DNA from: Bog-756 sp049517675 | GTDB lineage: Bacteria; Actinomycetota; Acidimicrobiia; Acidimicrobiales; RAAP-2 | Reading direction: 5' to 3' | Assembly (NCBI GenBank): GCA_049517675.1 | Contig: JBEKRV010000030.1 | Location: forward strand, 1 to 46,175 | DNA length: 46,175 nt | Shown here: positions 16,421 through 24,468 of the stretch, in pieces | Layout of the letters: each line of letters opens with the position of its first letter | Position numbering within the stretch: the first letter of the stretch is position 1 | Notes under the pieces: model-generated | Seen by the model: the letters and a program-made list of their open reading frames with translations, nothing else | Told to the model about the DNA's origin: nothing | The model's database searches: none | Program-made: the position numbers and the translations under genes

Positions 16421-17173
16421 TCACGACGGCCCGGGGTGCGCCGCGCCGGATCCGTCCACCAGTCGGCCGAGGAGCACGCGGGCATCGTCCGACCTGCCGG
16501 ACGCGACGAGTGGCGCGACCTGGTCGAGGACGGACCCCCAGTCGACCGATGCCCCCGCCCGGCCGCGGGCCAGCAGCTCGGCGCGGGCCTCGTCGACCAG
16601 TCCGGCCAGCACGGCCAGGTCGGGCCCGAGCGCCGCCGCGGCCCGGTCGCGCAACCACGAGGCCAACCCGGGCCCCGATCCTCCCGTCGAGACGGCCACG
16701 GTCACCGGTCCGTCGCGGTGCACCGCGGGGAACGACACGGCGCCCGGCGCGCCGTCACCGGCACCGTCGGTGTCGGCCCGGTTGACCAACGCCCCCCCGG
16801 CCACGGCATCGGCGACGACCTGTGCGTCCACGGCCGGATCCCCCGTCGCCGAGACCACCAGGCGGTAGTCGGACGCCTCGGGCGGGAGGTACGGGCGGGC
16901 AAGGACGGTGAGCGGACCGGGGGCCCGCCCCGACCGGTCGAGCAATCGGCGGACCCCGTCGCCGATGTGGGGGGCCACCACCGTGACGGCCGCTCCCGCC
17001 GCCAGGAGGCTGCGGACCCTGCGGGTGCCGACCGGTCCAGCCCCGACCACCAGGCAGGCGAGGTCGTTCACGTCCACGACCAGCGGTAACAGGTGATGGC
17101 GGACCGGATTGCGGACCGGATTGCGGGCCGGGGAACGGGGGTTCGGGGGTTCGGGGCCGGAGACTCGGGTCAT
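16421..17173 (-). CDS. precorrin-2 dehydrogenase / ferrochelatase domain protein (CysG N-domain, Met8-like)
   Basis: This 250-residue protein makes siroheme from precorrin-2 by NAD-dependent oxidation and probably iron insertion. LPLVVDVNDLACLVVGAGPVGTRRV is the Rossmann NAD site with GAGPVG. The conserved central Asp region (NRADTDGAGDGAPGAVSFPAV) and VAVSTGGSGPGLASWLRD follow. It lacks the uroporphyrinogen methyltransferase domain of full CysG, which must be elsewhere. It is divergent from cysH and the sulfite reductase gene, which needs siroheme. The N-terminus has a four-residue repeat (NPVR twice) made by a 12-base tandem repeat near 17100-17130. The true start may be downstream of that segment. 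Confidence 0.88.
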   Translation of the reverse strand: MTRVSGPEPPNPRSPARNPVRNPVRHHLLPLVVDVNDLACLVVGAGPVGTRRVRSLLAAGAAVTVVAPHIGDGVRRLLDRSGRAPGPLTVLARPYLPPEASDYRLVVSATGDPAVDAQVVADAVAGGALVNRADTDGAGDGAPGAVSFPAVHRDGPVTVAVSTGGSGPGLASWLRDRAAAALGPDLAVLAGLVDEARAELLARGRAGASVDWGSVLDQVAPLVASGRSDDARVLLGRLVDGSGAAHPGPS

Positions 17174-17276
17174 GGTCGGAAGGGGTTCGCAGGTAGACCC
17201 AAGTTAGGTCCACCCCGTAGTCTGGTCGTTGCTGCGGGCAGGGGCCTTCCCATCAGATCGGTCGGGAATGTTCTAA

Positions 17277-17290
17277 AACCTGATCGGGTT
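17277..17290. promoter_or_regulatory. near-palindrome upstream of cysH (candidate operator)
   Basis: AACCTGATCGGGTT is a 14-base dyad with only one mismatched symmetric pair. It ends 7 bases before the TATAGT hexamer at 17298, so a protein bound here would contact the -35/spacer region. The flanking CTAA and TTAG add imperfect symmetry. The regulator is unknown. Confidence 0.4.
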
Positions 17291-17297
17291 AGTCATG

Positions 17298-17303
17298 TAT
17301 AGT
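17298..17303 (+). promoter_or_regulatory. candidate -10 (TATAGT) of the cysH operon
   Basis: TATAGT is the best -10 match in the window. Transcription from about 17310 would give a leader of roughly 135 bases before the preferred cysH start at 17445. Confidence 0.5.
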
Positions 17304-17444
17304 CTGACCGCAATGGCCGGCGGGGTGGTGCACTCGGCGGCCGAGAGTTCCGGACAGAGGGCCGGTGCGACAGGGGAGGACCGGACGGACCGGATGGGTC
17401 GAGTCGGACGGCCCACCGCTCCCGACGGGAGAGGAAGAGTCGAC

Positions 17445-18161
17445 GTGAAGCTGAGCGTGGTGGACAACCGGACGAGGCTGGCGGAACTGGCCGTCGATCC
17501 CGCGGTGGCGCGGCTGCGGAAGGAGATGGCCGAGCAGTCGGCCGCCTTCGAATCGGCCCCCGCCGGTCTGATCGTGGCCTGGGCCGTGGAGCGGTTCGGT
17601 CCCAAGCTCGCCATGTCGTGCTCGTTCCAGGAGGCGGTGCTCATCGACATCACCGTGGCCGTCGACCCCGACATCGAGGTCGTGTTCCTCGACACCGGGT
17701 CCCACTTCGCCGAAACACTGGAGTACGTGGAGACGGTTCGGGCGCGCTACGACCTCAATCTGACCGTCGCCCAACCCGACGCCGGGGCGGAGGACCATCC
17801 CTGCGGCACGGCCCAGTGCTGCGAGTTCCGCAAGGTGCGCCCGCTCCGCCGGGCACTGTCGGGCAAGGACGGCTGGCTCACCGGGCTCAAGCGGTCCGAC
17901 GCCCCGACCCGCCGGCACGCCCCCATCGTCAGCTACGACGACAGTTGGGGCATGGTCAAGATCAACCCGCTCGCCACCTGGACCCATCAGGACCTGGTCG
18001 GCTACGCCGAGGATCACGGCATTCCCCAGCATCCCCTGCGCGCCGAGGGCTACCTGTCCATCGGCTGCGCCCCGACCACCCGCCCGGTGATCGACGGGGA
18101 GGACCTGCGCGCCGGCCGGTGGGCCGACACCGACAAGGTCGAATGCGGGCTCCACATCTGA
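17445..18161 (+). CDS. cysH: APS (phosphoadenylyl-sulfate) reductase, thioredoxin-dependent
   Basis: CysH (238 aa) reduces activated sulfate to sulfite in the cytoplasm. Landmarks are SCSFQEAVLIDI (phosphate-binding loop), FLDTGSHFAETLEY, KINPLATWT, and the catalytic C-terminal ECGLH (Cys 234). A CC pair at 125-126 is the hallmark of the APS-specific, [4Fe-4S] type. The usual second pair (CxxC) reads C208-A-P-T211, so one cluster ligand seems missing. GTG 17445 is preferred because GAGAGGAAGAG lies just before it and the length then matches the family. In-frame ATGs at 17313 and 17394 would add a low-complexity extension. It is followed 17 bases later by the sulfite reductase gene. Confidence 0.9.
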   Translation: MKLSVVDNRTRLAELAVDPAVARLRKEMAEQSAAFESAPAGLIVAWAVERFGPKLAMSCSFQEAVLIDITVAVDPDIEVVFLDTGSHFAETLEYVETVRARYDLNLTVAQPDAGAEDHPCGTAQCCEFRKVRPLRRALSGKDGWLTGLKRSDAPTRRHAPIVSYDDSWGMVKINPLATWTHQDLVGYAEDHGIPQHPLRAEGYLSIGCAPTTRPVIDGEDLRAGRWADTDKVECGLHI

Positions 18162-18178
18162 GATGACGGGCCACTGAC

Positions 18179-19969
18179 GTGACCAAGGACCGGGACGAGC
18201 TCTACGGGCTGCGCCTGCGCGGAACGGATCGGCCCATGCCGTTCATCAACCCGTACCGCAAGACGGGCGAGCTGAACGACATCGAGCTCTTCAAACTCGA
18301 GCGCCACCCGCTCGAGATCGCCGACGCGATCATCGACACCTACTCCAAGGAGGGACCGGCCGGCATCGCCAAGGTGCCCGGCGAGGTCGAACGGCTCAAG
18401 TGGGCAGGCATCTACCCCCAGAAGCAGGGCGGCGACGCCTTCATGATGCGGGTGAAGGTGCCCGGCGGGTTCCTCACGGCGCCCCAGGCCCGGGAGATCG
18501 GCGTCGCCGCGGACGCGTTCGGCGAGGGTCCCGACGGCACCGAGTCGTGCCTGTTCGGCTCGCGCTACGCCGACCTCACCACCCGCCAGACGGTGCAGAT
18601 CCACTGGCTGAGGATCGAGGACATCCCGCGCATCTGGCGCCGGTTCGCCGCGGTCGGACTGACCACCGTGCAGGCGTGCGGCGACTCGGCCCGCAACGTC
18701 CTGTGCTGCCCGGTCTCGGGGGTCGACGCCGACGAGGCCTTCGACGCTCTCCCCATCGCCCGGGCCGTGTCCGACTTCTTCACCGGCAACCGCGAGTACG
18801 CCAACCTCCCCCGCAAGTTCAAGATGTCGGTGTCGGGTTGTATCGAGGACTGCGCCCAGGCCGAGATCAACGACATCGGGCTGTGGCCGGCACGCGGTGC
18901 CGACGGGTCGCTCGGATTCAACCTGCTGGTCGGCGGGGGGCTGTCCGACGGCGAACGGATGGCCTCGGACATCGACGTCTTCGTCGCCCGGGACCAGGCC
19001 GTCGAGGTCACCCGGGCCATCGCCCAGCTCTTCGGCGAGCTCGGCAACCGGGAGAACCGGGGCCTGGCCCGCATGCGGTACCTGGTCCAGGAGCTCGGGC
19101 CCGAGGGGTTCCGCGGGGAGCTGGACAAGCGGGCCCGCTTCGACCTGGTCCCGGCGGGCGAGGAGCTCACCCGCCGTTACCGGGGCGATCACGTGGGCGT
19201 CCACCCCCAGAAGGAGGACGGCTACTTCTACGTGGGCTGTTCCGTCCCGGTCGGTCGGATGCAGGGTATGGAGCTGGTCGAGGCCGCACGCCTGGCCGAT
19301 GCCTACGGGGACGGGACCATCCGGATCGGGACCGACCAGAACATCACCTTCACCGGGGTCCACGGCGACGCCGTCGACGCCTTGTTGGCCGAGGACCTCC
19401 TGGCCAAGTACTCGCCCTTCCCCGGACCGTTCAGCCGGGGCGTGGTGGCGTGCACCGGATCGGAATTCTGCCGGTACGCCATCGTCGAGACGAAGGAGCG
19501 CGCCGTCAAGTGGGCCCGGTTCCTCGACGACCAGCTGGCCGGTGAGCCGGTGGGGGCGGCACCCGTGCCCGGCGCCCGCTCCGACAACGGGGAGGACGCC
19601 GGGATCATCCGCATGCACTTCTCGGGGTGCTCCGCCAGCTGCGCGCAGCCCCAGATCGCCGACATCGGCTTCCGGGGCGACGTCGCCCACGTGGGGAACC
19701 ACCTGGCCGAGGCCGTCGACATCGGGATGGGCGGCTCCCTCGGCACCGACGCCGGGTTCATCGACTGGATCGAGAACGCCCGTCCGGTCAACGACGTCCC
19801 CGACGCGCTGCTCCGGGTGATCCGCCGCTACCAGTCCGAGCGGCGGGAGCACGAGCCGTTCTACAACTGGGCACGGCGCATCCCGAACGACGACCTGCGG
19901 GCCACGTTGGCCGCTCCGGGGACCGGTACCCCGGTGACCATCGGCACCCCACCTGGGGGTGCGGGGTGA
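18179..19969 (+). CDS. siroheme [4Fe-4S] sulfite (nitrite/sulfite) reductase
   Basis: This reductase (596 aa) carries out the six-electron reduction of sulfite to sulfide, or of nitrite in close relatives. It has the duplicated NIR/SIR ferredoxin-like halves. The first half has TRQTVQIHWL and a CGDSARNVLCCP repeat remnant. The second half holds the cluster/siroheme ligands C425-TGSEF-C431 and C484-SAS-C488. The CTGxxFC form belongs to the ferredoxin-type SirA/NirA family of actinobacteria. Placement directly behind cysH and opposite the siroheme gene argues for sulfite over nitrite. The usual NADPH flavoprotein is absent; instead the gene overlaps the FrhB-type gene by 4 bases (GTGA). Confidence 0.9.
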   Translation: MTKDRDELYGLRLRGTDRPMPFINPYRKTGELNDIELFKLERHPLEIADAIIDTYSKEGPAGIAKVPGEVERLKWAGIYPQKQGGDAFMMRVKVPGGFLTAPQAREIGVAADAFGEGPDGTESCLFGSRYADLTTRQTVQIHWLRIEDIPRIWRRFAAVGLTTVQACGDSARNVLCCPVSGVDADEAFDALPIARAVSDFFTGNREYANLPRKFKMSVSGCIEDCAQAEINDIGLWPARGADGSLGFNLLVGGGLSDGERMASDIDVFVARDQAVEVTRAIAQLFGELGNRENRGLARMRYLVQELGPEGFRGELDKRARFDLVPAGEELTRRYRGDHVGVHPQKEDGYFYVGCSVPVGRMQGMELVEAARLADAYGDGTIRIGTDQNITFTGVHGDAVDALLAEDLLAKYSPFPGPFSRGVVACTGSEFCRYAIVETKERAVKWARFLDDQLAGEPVGAAPVPGARSDNGEDAGIIRMHFSGCSASCAQPQIADIGFRGDVAHVGNHLAEAVDIGMGGSLGTDAGFIDWIENARPVNDVPDALLRVIRRYQSERREHEPFYNWARRIPNDDLRATLAAPGTGTPVTIGTPPGGAG

Positions 19970-21243
19970 AGGCCTACCGGATCCGCGAGGAGATCAACGG
20001 GATCGAGGAGCCCCCGGGCAAGACCTGGTTCTTCGAGCTCCAGGCCGGCGTGATCGACGCCGGACGGTGCATCCAGTGCGGCACCTGCATCGCCGCGTGC
20101 CCGTCGAACTCGCTCGGCATCGACGAGGACACCGACCTCCCCGAGCTCGTCAAGATGTGCACCGGCTGCTCGCTCTGCTGGGACTTCTGCCCGAGGGGCG
20201 GACTGCGCTACGAGGCACTGTGGCCGCCTTCGACCCTGATGCCCGGCGCGACGACGGACCAGGTCGCCGCGGCGTCGGTCGAGCGTGCCGACGCCAGCGA
20301 CACCTACTGGAAGATCACCGGAGGCCCCCCGGGGGACGGGCTGGGCGCGGTCGTGGACGCCTACGCGGTGCGGGCCGGGGCCCGCCCCGACGGTGCCCAG
20401 GACGGCGGAGTGGTGTCGGCGCTGCTGATCGCCGCGCTGGCCGCAGGCGACATCGACGGTGCCGTGGTCACCCGACCGAGCGACGACCCCGAGCAGCCGT
20501 GGAAGGGTGTGTCCCACCTGGCCACGACGGCCAAGGAGATCCTCGACGCGTCGGGGAGCTTCTACAACCAGACCATGGCGTTGGCCGAGCTCGACCTGTC
20601 CCGCTACCAGCTGCCGGCCAAGCCCCGGATCGCCGTCGTGGGCACACCGTGCGAGATCCAGGGCATCCGGGCCATGCAGTCGCGGCGGTGGCCGAGCGGC
20701 GCCCACCGGATCGACGCGGTGGTGCTGACCATCGCCCTGCTCTGCACCAAGAGCTTCGACTACCGGGGCCTGATGTTGGAGCTCCTCCAGAGGGACCGGG
20801 GGATCGACATCGACCGGGTGAGCAAGGTGGACGTGATCCGGGGTCGGATGATCGTCGAGTACCGCGACGGCGAGCTGGCCGTGGACGAGCCGATCAAGAA
20901 CTTCCACGGCGCCGCCCTCAAGGGCTGCGACGAGTGTGCCGACTTCCTCGGCCGCAGCGCCGACCTGTCGGTCGGCAGCGTCGGGTCCTCCGACGGGTGG
21001 AGCAGCGTGCTGGTGCGCTCCGAGCGCGGTCGCCGGGCCCTCGACAACGCCCGGGGACGCCTCGACTTCCGGGAGCTCGACAATCCCGGGGCCCTGGTCA
21101 AGCTCGACGCATTCGACAAGCGGGTGGCCTTCGACAGCCTGCGCCGTCCGTTCGACCCCGACGCGCCGCTGTTCATCGACTATGCCGAGCACGTCGCCTC
21201 CTACGAGGGCACGGACCGGGCCCCGGTCGTGGCCGAGCGCTGA
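19966..21243 (+). CDS. FrhB-family F420 oxidoreductase with two N-terminal [4Fe-4S] sites
   Basis: This 425-residue protein couples coenzyme F420H2 to iron-sulfur clusters in its family (FrhB, FdhB, FpoF, Fsr N-half). An N-terminal double ferredoxin has C35, C38, C41, C45 and C65, C68, C71, C75, both in CxxCxxCxxxCP pattern. The FrhB N- and C-domains follow with VVGTPCEIQGI (Cys 229), LLCTKSFDY (Cys 260), and KGCDECADF (Cys 321, 324) then ADLSVGSVGSSDGW, which are typical flavin/F420 domain elements. The GTG start overlaps the sulfite reductase stop, so the two are translated together. The likely role, by inference, is donating F420H2 electrons to the sulfite reductase. Confidence 0.85.
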   Translation: MKAYRIREEINGIEEPPGKTWFFELQAGVIDAGRCIQCGTCIAACPSNSLGIDEDTDLPELVKMCTGCSLCWDFCPRGGLRYEALWPPSTLMPGATTDQVAAASVERADASDTYWKITGGPPGDGLGAVVDAYAVRAGARPDGAQDGGVVSALLIAALAAGDIDGAVVTRPSDDPEQPWKGVSHLATTAKEILDASGSFYNQTMALAELDLSRYQLPAKPRIAVVGTPCEIQGIRAMQSRRWPSGAHRIDAVVLTIALLCTKSFDYRGLMLELLQRDRGIDIDRVSKVDVIRGRMIVEYRDGELAVDEPIKNFHGAALKGCDECADFLGRSADLSVGSVGSSDGWSSVLVRSERGRRALDNARGRLDFRELDNPGALVKLDAFDKRVAFDSLRRPFDPDAPLFIDYAEHVASYEGTDRAPVVAER

Positions 21244-21268
21244 TCGTGCCGGAGGCGGGCGGGATGGC

Positions 21269-21274
21269 TAGCGT
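21269..21274 (+). promoter_or_regulatory. candidate -10 (TAGCGT)
   Basis: TAGCGT ends 7 bases before the GTG at 21282, which decides that start in the absence of a ribosome site. Confidence 0.45.
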
Positions 21275-21281
21275 GGTCGGG

Positions 21282-21620
21282 GTGACCACCGCGGAGGACG
21301 ACGTCTGGGAGGACGGAGCGCCGAGGCTCGAGTTCCCGTCCGAGCCCGAGGAGTTGCGGGTCGGCCTGCGCGACGCCCTGCTCGACGGGGGGGACTGGCG
21401 CGAGGGGTTCTCCGACGACATCTGCATCGGCGTCTGGTTGTGGAGCCGGTGGCAGCCCGTGCTCGAGCCGGGAGGCTGCACCCGCGAGGAGTTCGTGGAC
21501 ATCGTCATGGCCAACCGCCGTGAGCTGTGGCTGTGGCTGCTGGGCGACCGCCGGTGGGAGCAGTACGTGACCGGCCTGGCCGGCCGCGTGATCCGCCGGA
21601 TGCCCGCGACGCAGAGCTGA
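21282..21620 (+). CDS. small Trp-rich hypothetical protein
   Basis: This 112-residue acidic, soluble protein has an unusual number of Trp residues in two clusters (ICIGVWLWSRWQPV and RRELWLWLLGDRRWEQYV). The middle (GGCTREEFVDIVMANRRE) looks helical. No family is recognised and there is no TM or signal segment. The frame is open further upstream, but that part runs antiphase through the FrhB gene. The GTG at 21282 was chosen because of the TAGCGT hexamer 7 bases before it. Its separate promoter suggests it is not part of the sulfur operon, although it starts only 38 bases behind it. Confidence 0.65.
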   Translation: MTTAEDDVWEDGAPRLEFPSEPEELRVGLRDALLDGGDWREGFSDDICIGVWLWSRWQPVLEPGGCTREEFVDIVMANRRELWLWLLGDRRWEQYVTGLAGRVIRRMPATQS

Positions 21621-21685
21621 CGCCACGGGCGCCCGTCGGTCGCATGATGCCGCTGAACCGCTGAGGAACCACCGAGGAGGAACCC

Positions 21686-22219
21686 ATGCCGAACGTGACC
21701 GTGCCCGCGGGCGACGACCCCCTGATGTACGTGTGGACCAGCCTGGCCCGGCCGCTCACCGCGGCGGCGGGCGGCTTCACCAACGCGGTCTACGAGAACT
21801 CGAAGCTCTCGTTGCGGGAGTTCGAGGCGGCACGGATCACCATCGCCCGCATCAACGACTGCGCGATGTGCCTGGACTGGCGGACCGCCCGCGACGTCCC
21901 GGCGCGGGGCGCGTCCCCCGACGAGGTGCCCGAGTCGCTGTACGAGGCCGTCCTGTCGGGCGACGATGCGGAGCTGACCGAGCGCGAACGTCTGGCCGCC
22001 GAGTTCGCCCGGCGGTTCGCCACGGAGCACCGCGGGATGGACGTCGACCTCTGGTCACGCCTGCATGTCGAGTACACCGACGACGAGCTGGTCGACCTGG
22101 CGTTGTGCGTGGGGTCGTGGCTGGCCTTCGGGCGGTTCAACCAGGTCTTCGACATCGACGGCGCGTGCCGGGTGCCGGCCCCGGTCGGGGCCGGGTCCGG
22201 TTCCTCCCACGAGCGCTGA
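21686..22219 (+). CDS. carboxymuconolactone-decarboxylase-family protein (AhpD-like CxxC)
   Basis: This 177-residue helical protein of the CMD/AhpD superfamily has RITIARINDCAMCLDWRTARD. It carries the two-cysteine CxxC of the alkylhydroperoxidase-type members and the helix that forms their trimer or hexamer core. A second helix bundle follows (ERERLAAEFARRF, DDELVDLALCVGSWLAFGRFNQVF). Such proteins act as peroxidatic thiol reductases or have unrelated decarboxylase activity, so the substrate is open. GAGGAGG lies before the ATG. The EthD-like gene begins 28 bases after its stop, so the two probably form an operon. Confidence 0.85.
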   Translation: MPNVTVPAGDDPLMYVWTSLARPLTAAAGGFTNAVYENSKLSLREFEAARITIARINDCAMCLDWRTARDVPARGASPDEVPESLYEAVLSGDDAELTERERLAAEFARRFATEHRGMDVDLWSRLHVEYTDDELVDLALCVGSWLAFGRFNQVFDIDGACRVPAPVGAGSGSSHER

Positions 22220-22247
22220 GGAGCACGGACGGGGAGGGAGGACGCCC

Positions 22248-22979
22248 ATGGAGAAGGTCATCACCCTGGTGTGGGGCCCCGGTGACGGCGAGTCGGGAGA
22301 CGACCTCCGGCGGCAGTTGATCGAGGAGACGACGCCCCGGCTGAGGCGCTGCGGTGTCCGCGGCATGACGGTCAACGTGCACGACTCGGCCGCCGCCGCG
22401 GCCCCGTCGCCCGCGCCCGCCCCCGCGGGTGAGCAGCCGCACGTGGCGGAGGTGTCGTTGTGGGTCGACTGCTACGAGCGGACCGGCGGCATCGACGACG
22501 CCCTGGCCGCGCTGGGCCTGCCTGTGGCCTCCTACCTGGTGGTCGAGTCCCTCTACGACGACTACGGGACCACGCCCTACGCCGCTCCCCGGGACTGGCC
22601 CGACGGCGAGCGGTCGCCCGGGGTCCTGACCGTGGCGCTCATCCACCGACCGGAAGGCCTCGAGTACCGCGAGTGGATCGACCGGTGGCACGGGACCCAG
22701 TCCCCGGTGTCCGGGGAGCTGCAGCCCCGCACCCGCTACGTCCGCAACGAGGTGGTGCGGTCCCTCACCGAGGGAGCGCCCGAGGTGGACGGCATCGTCG
22801 AGGAGGGCTGGCCGTCGACGGACCACGTGGCCGACCCGATGCTGTTCTTCAACGCCGGGACCCCCGAGGAGCTCGACGCGAACGTGAACCGGATGATGGA
22901 GAGCGTCTCGTCCTGCCTCGACCTGTCCCGTCTACGGAGCACCACCATGAGCGAGTACCTGATGGCGACCCCGCGCTGA
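22248..22979 (+). CDS. EthD/dimeric-ferredoxin-fold domain protein
   Basis: This 243-residue protein consists of two alpha/beta halves separated by a Pro/Ala linker near residues 45-65. The second half has VALIHRPEGLEYREWIDRWHGTQSPVSGELQPRTRYVRN, the WxxxH-containing pattern of EthD-type dimeric alpha/beta-barrel proteins (RWHGTQSP here). This is followed by DGIVEEGWPS and DPMLFFNAGTPEE. EthD relatives are accessory proteins of oxidative degradation or small-molecule-binding dimers. It sits behind the CMD-family gene with GGGAGG 7 bases before the ATG. The actual role is not known. Confidence 0.75.
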   Translation: MEKVITLVWGPGDGESGDDLRRQLIEETTPRLRRCGVRGMTVNVHDSAAAAAPSPAPAPAGEQPHVAEVSLWVDCYERTGGIDDALAALGLPVASYLVVESLYDDYGTTPYAAPRDWPDGERSPGVLTVALIHRPEGLEYREWIDRWHGTQSPVSGELQPRTRYVRNEVVRSLTEGAPEVDGIVEEGWPSTDHVADPMLFFNAGTPEELDANVNRMMESVSSCLDLSRLRSTTMSEYLMATPR

Positions 22980-23082
22980 ACCGGCCGGCCACCCCCGGCG
23001 CCGGCCCCCGCGGGCATCACCTACGCTCGCGCCCTGGCCCACCGCCGGCTCCCGGCCGGCGGCGACATCGGAGGAAGTACCT

Positions 23083-24168
23083 GTGGGACTGTCCATCGGC
23101 ATCGTCGGTCTCCCCAACGTGGGGAAGTCCACCCTGTTCAACGCCCTGACCCGCAACGAGGTCCTGGCCGCCAACTACCCGTTCGCCACCATCGAGCCCA
23201 ACGTCGGGATCGTGGCCGTGCCCGACCCCCGCCTCGCCGTCCTGGCCGGGATCTACGGGTCGAAGGAGATCCTGCCGGCCACGGTCACCTTCGTGGACAT
23301 CGCCGGTATCGTGAAGGGCGCGTCGGAGGGTGAGGGCCTCGGCAACAAGTTCCTGGCCGCCATCCGCGAGAGCGATGCCATCTGCCAGGTGGTGCGGGTA
23401 TTCGAGGACCCGGACGTGATCCACGTGGACGGGAGGATCGAGCCCGGGGCCGACATCGAGACCATCAACACCGAGCTGATCCTGGCCGACCTCCAGACCG
23501 TCGACAACCGCATCGTCAAGCTCGCCAAGGAGTCGCGCAAGCAGCCCGAGCTCGTCCCGCAGCTGCGGGCGGCCGAGCAGGCCCGGGAGATCCTCGACTC
23601 CGGTCGCACCGTGGCCTCCGCGGTGGCCGGCGGCGAGATCGACCCGGCACTGCTGACCGACCTCCACCTGCTCAGCGCCAAGCCGTTCATCTACGTGTTC
23701 AACGTGGACGAGGGCTCACTCGGGGACGCCGATCTGCGGGACCGCCTGCGGGCGCTGGTGGCACCGGCGGAGGCCGTCGTGCTGTGCGCCCAGATCGAGG
23801 CGGAGGTCGCCGCGCTCGACCCCGAGGATGCGGCCGAGCTCCTGGCCGGGTACGGACAGGAGGAGTCGGGCCTGGTGCAGCTGGTCCATGTCGGCTTCCG
23901 CACCCTCGGTCTGCACACGTTCCTGACCGCCGGCCCCAAGGAGACCAGGGCGTGGACCATCCACATCGGGGACACCGCCCCGCAGGCCGCGGGCACCATC
24001 CACACCGACTTCGAGCGGGGGTTCATCAAGGCCGAGGTGGTCGGCTTCGACGACCTGGTGGAGGCCGGTTCGGTGGCCGCGGTGCGGGCCGCCGGCAAGG
24101 CCCGGGTGGAGGGGAAGGACTACGTGATGCAGGACGGGGACGTGGTCGAGTTCCGCTTCAACGTGTAG
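23083..24168 (+). CDS. ychF: redox-regulated ATPase YchF (Obg-like)
   Basis: This universal Obg-family P-loop protein (361 aa) prefers ATP and binds ribosomes and proteasome-type partners. It has Walker A GLPNVGKST at residues 8-16, NYPFATIEPNVGIV (switch 1), FVDIAGIVKGASEGEGLGN (switch 2), and a YVFNVDE motif in place of the NKxD guanine motif. A coiled-coil insert and a C-terminal TGS domain follow, ending VMQDGDVVEFRFNV. The GTG start has an excellent GGAGGAAG ribosome site. The 3' end overlaps by 11 bases a possible small gene on the other strand. Confidence 0.97.
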   Translation: MGLSIGIVGLPNVGKSTLFNALTRNEVLAANYPFATIEPNVGIVAVPDPRLAVLAGIYGSKEILPATVTFVDIAGIVKGASEGEGLGNKFLAAIRESDAICQVVRVFEDPDVIHVDGRIEPGADIETINTELILADLQTVDNRIVKLAKESRKQPELVPQLRAAEQAREILDSGRTVASAVAGGEIDPALLTDLHLLSAKPFIYVFNVDEGSLGDADLRDRLRALVAPAEAVVLCAQIEAEVAALDPEDAAELLAGYGQEESGLVQLVHVGFRTLGLHTFLTAGPKETRAWTIHIGDTAPQAAGTIHTDFERGFIKAEVVGFDDLVEAGSVAAVRAAGKARVEGKDYVMQDGDVVEFRFNV

Positions 24169-24361
24169 GTCTCGACGTCCAGGTGGACTCGGCGCGGGCC
24201 GGGCGATCGGCGCCCGTCGGATCCGGCTCCGTCCTGACGGCGCGCGGCTCGTGCCAGGTGCGTCCGCAGTCGTTGCACCGGTGGGGAGGCGGGTGTCCGG
24301 GGGGCAGGTCGCACTCGCACTGATCGAGCCGTCGGGCATCGGCGGCGCCGCAACCACTCAA
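24158..24361 (-). CDS. possible 67-residue zinc-ribbon-like protein
   Basis: This short minus-strand frame reads CECDLPPGHPPPHRCNDCGRTW, with two closely spaced Cys pairs as in a zinc ribbon, then a disordered Arg/Pro/Asp tail. The preferred start is TTG 24361 with GGAGGGAG upstream. A minus-strand TAGGCT at 24396-24391 could start transcription at about 24384, giving a short leader. An in-frame ATG at 24415 is an alternative. The tail overlaps the end of ychF by 11 bases. The Cys pattern is the main reason to believe it. Without homologues this call stays uncertain. Confidence 0.45.
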   Translation of the reverse strand: MSGCGAADARRLDQCECDLPPGHPPPHRCNDCGRTWHEPRAVRTEPDPTGADRPARAESTWTSRPTR

Positions 24362-24468
24362 CTCCGGTTCTCCCTCCGCTCCATGGCTCCAGCCTACGGG
24401 CCGGGCACGGCACATGGAACGCGGGAACCACCGCAGCCGGGACCCGGTCAGGCGCGCCCGGGACCCGT

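Noticed and set aside
16421..17173. Complete CysG (with methyltransferase domain)
   Set aside because: Only the N-terminal dehydrogenase domain is encoded; nothing like the SAM uroporphyrinogen methyltransferase follows.
17304..17444. SAM-type riboswitch or Cys-rich uORF attenuator in the cysH leader
   Set aside because: I saw no conserved riboswitch core, and the leader has no Cys codons in the frames that begin with ATG or GTG.
18050..19852. 600-codon minus-strand frame opposite the sulfite reductase gene
   Set aside because: It is low-complexity Val/Gly/Asp-rich composition typical of antisense frames; the plus strand carries the conserved motifs.
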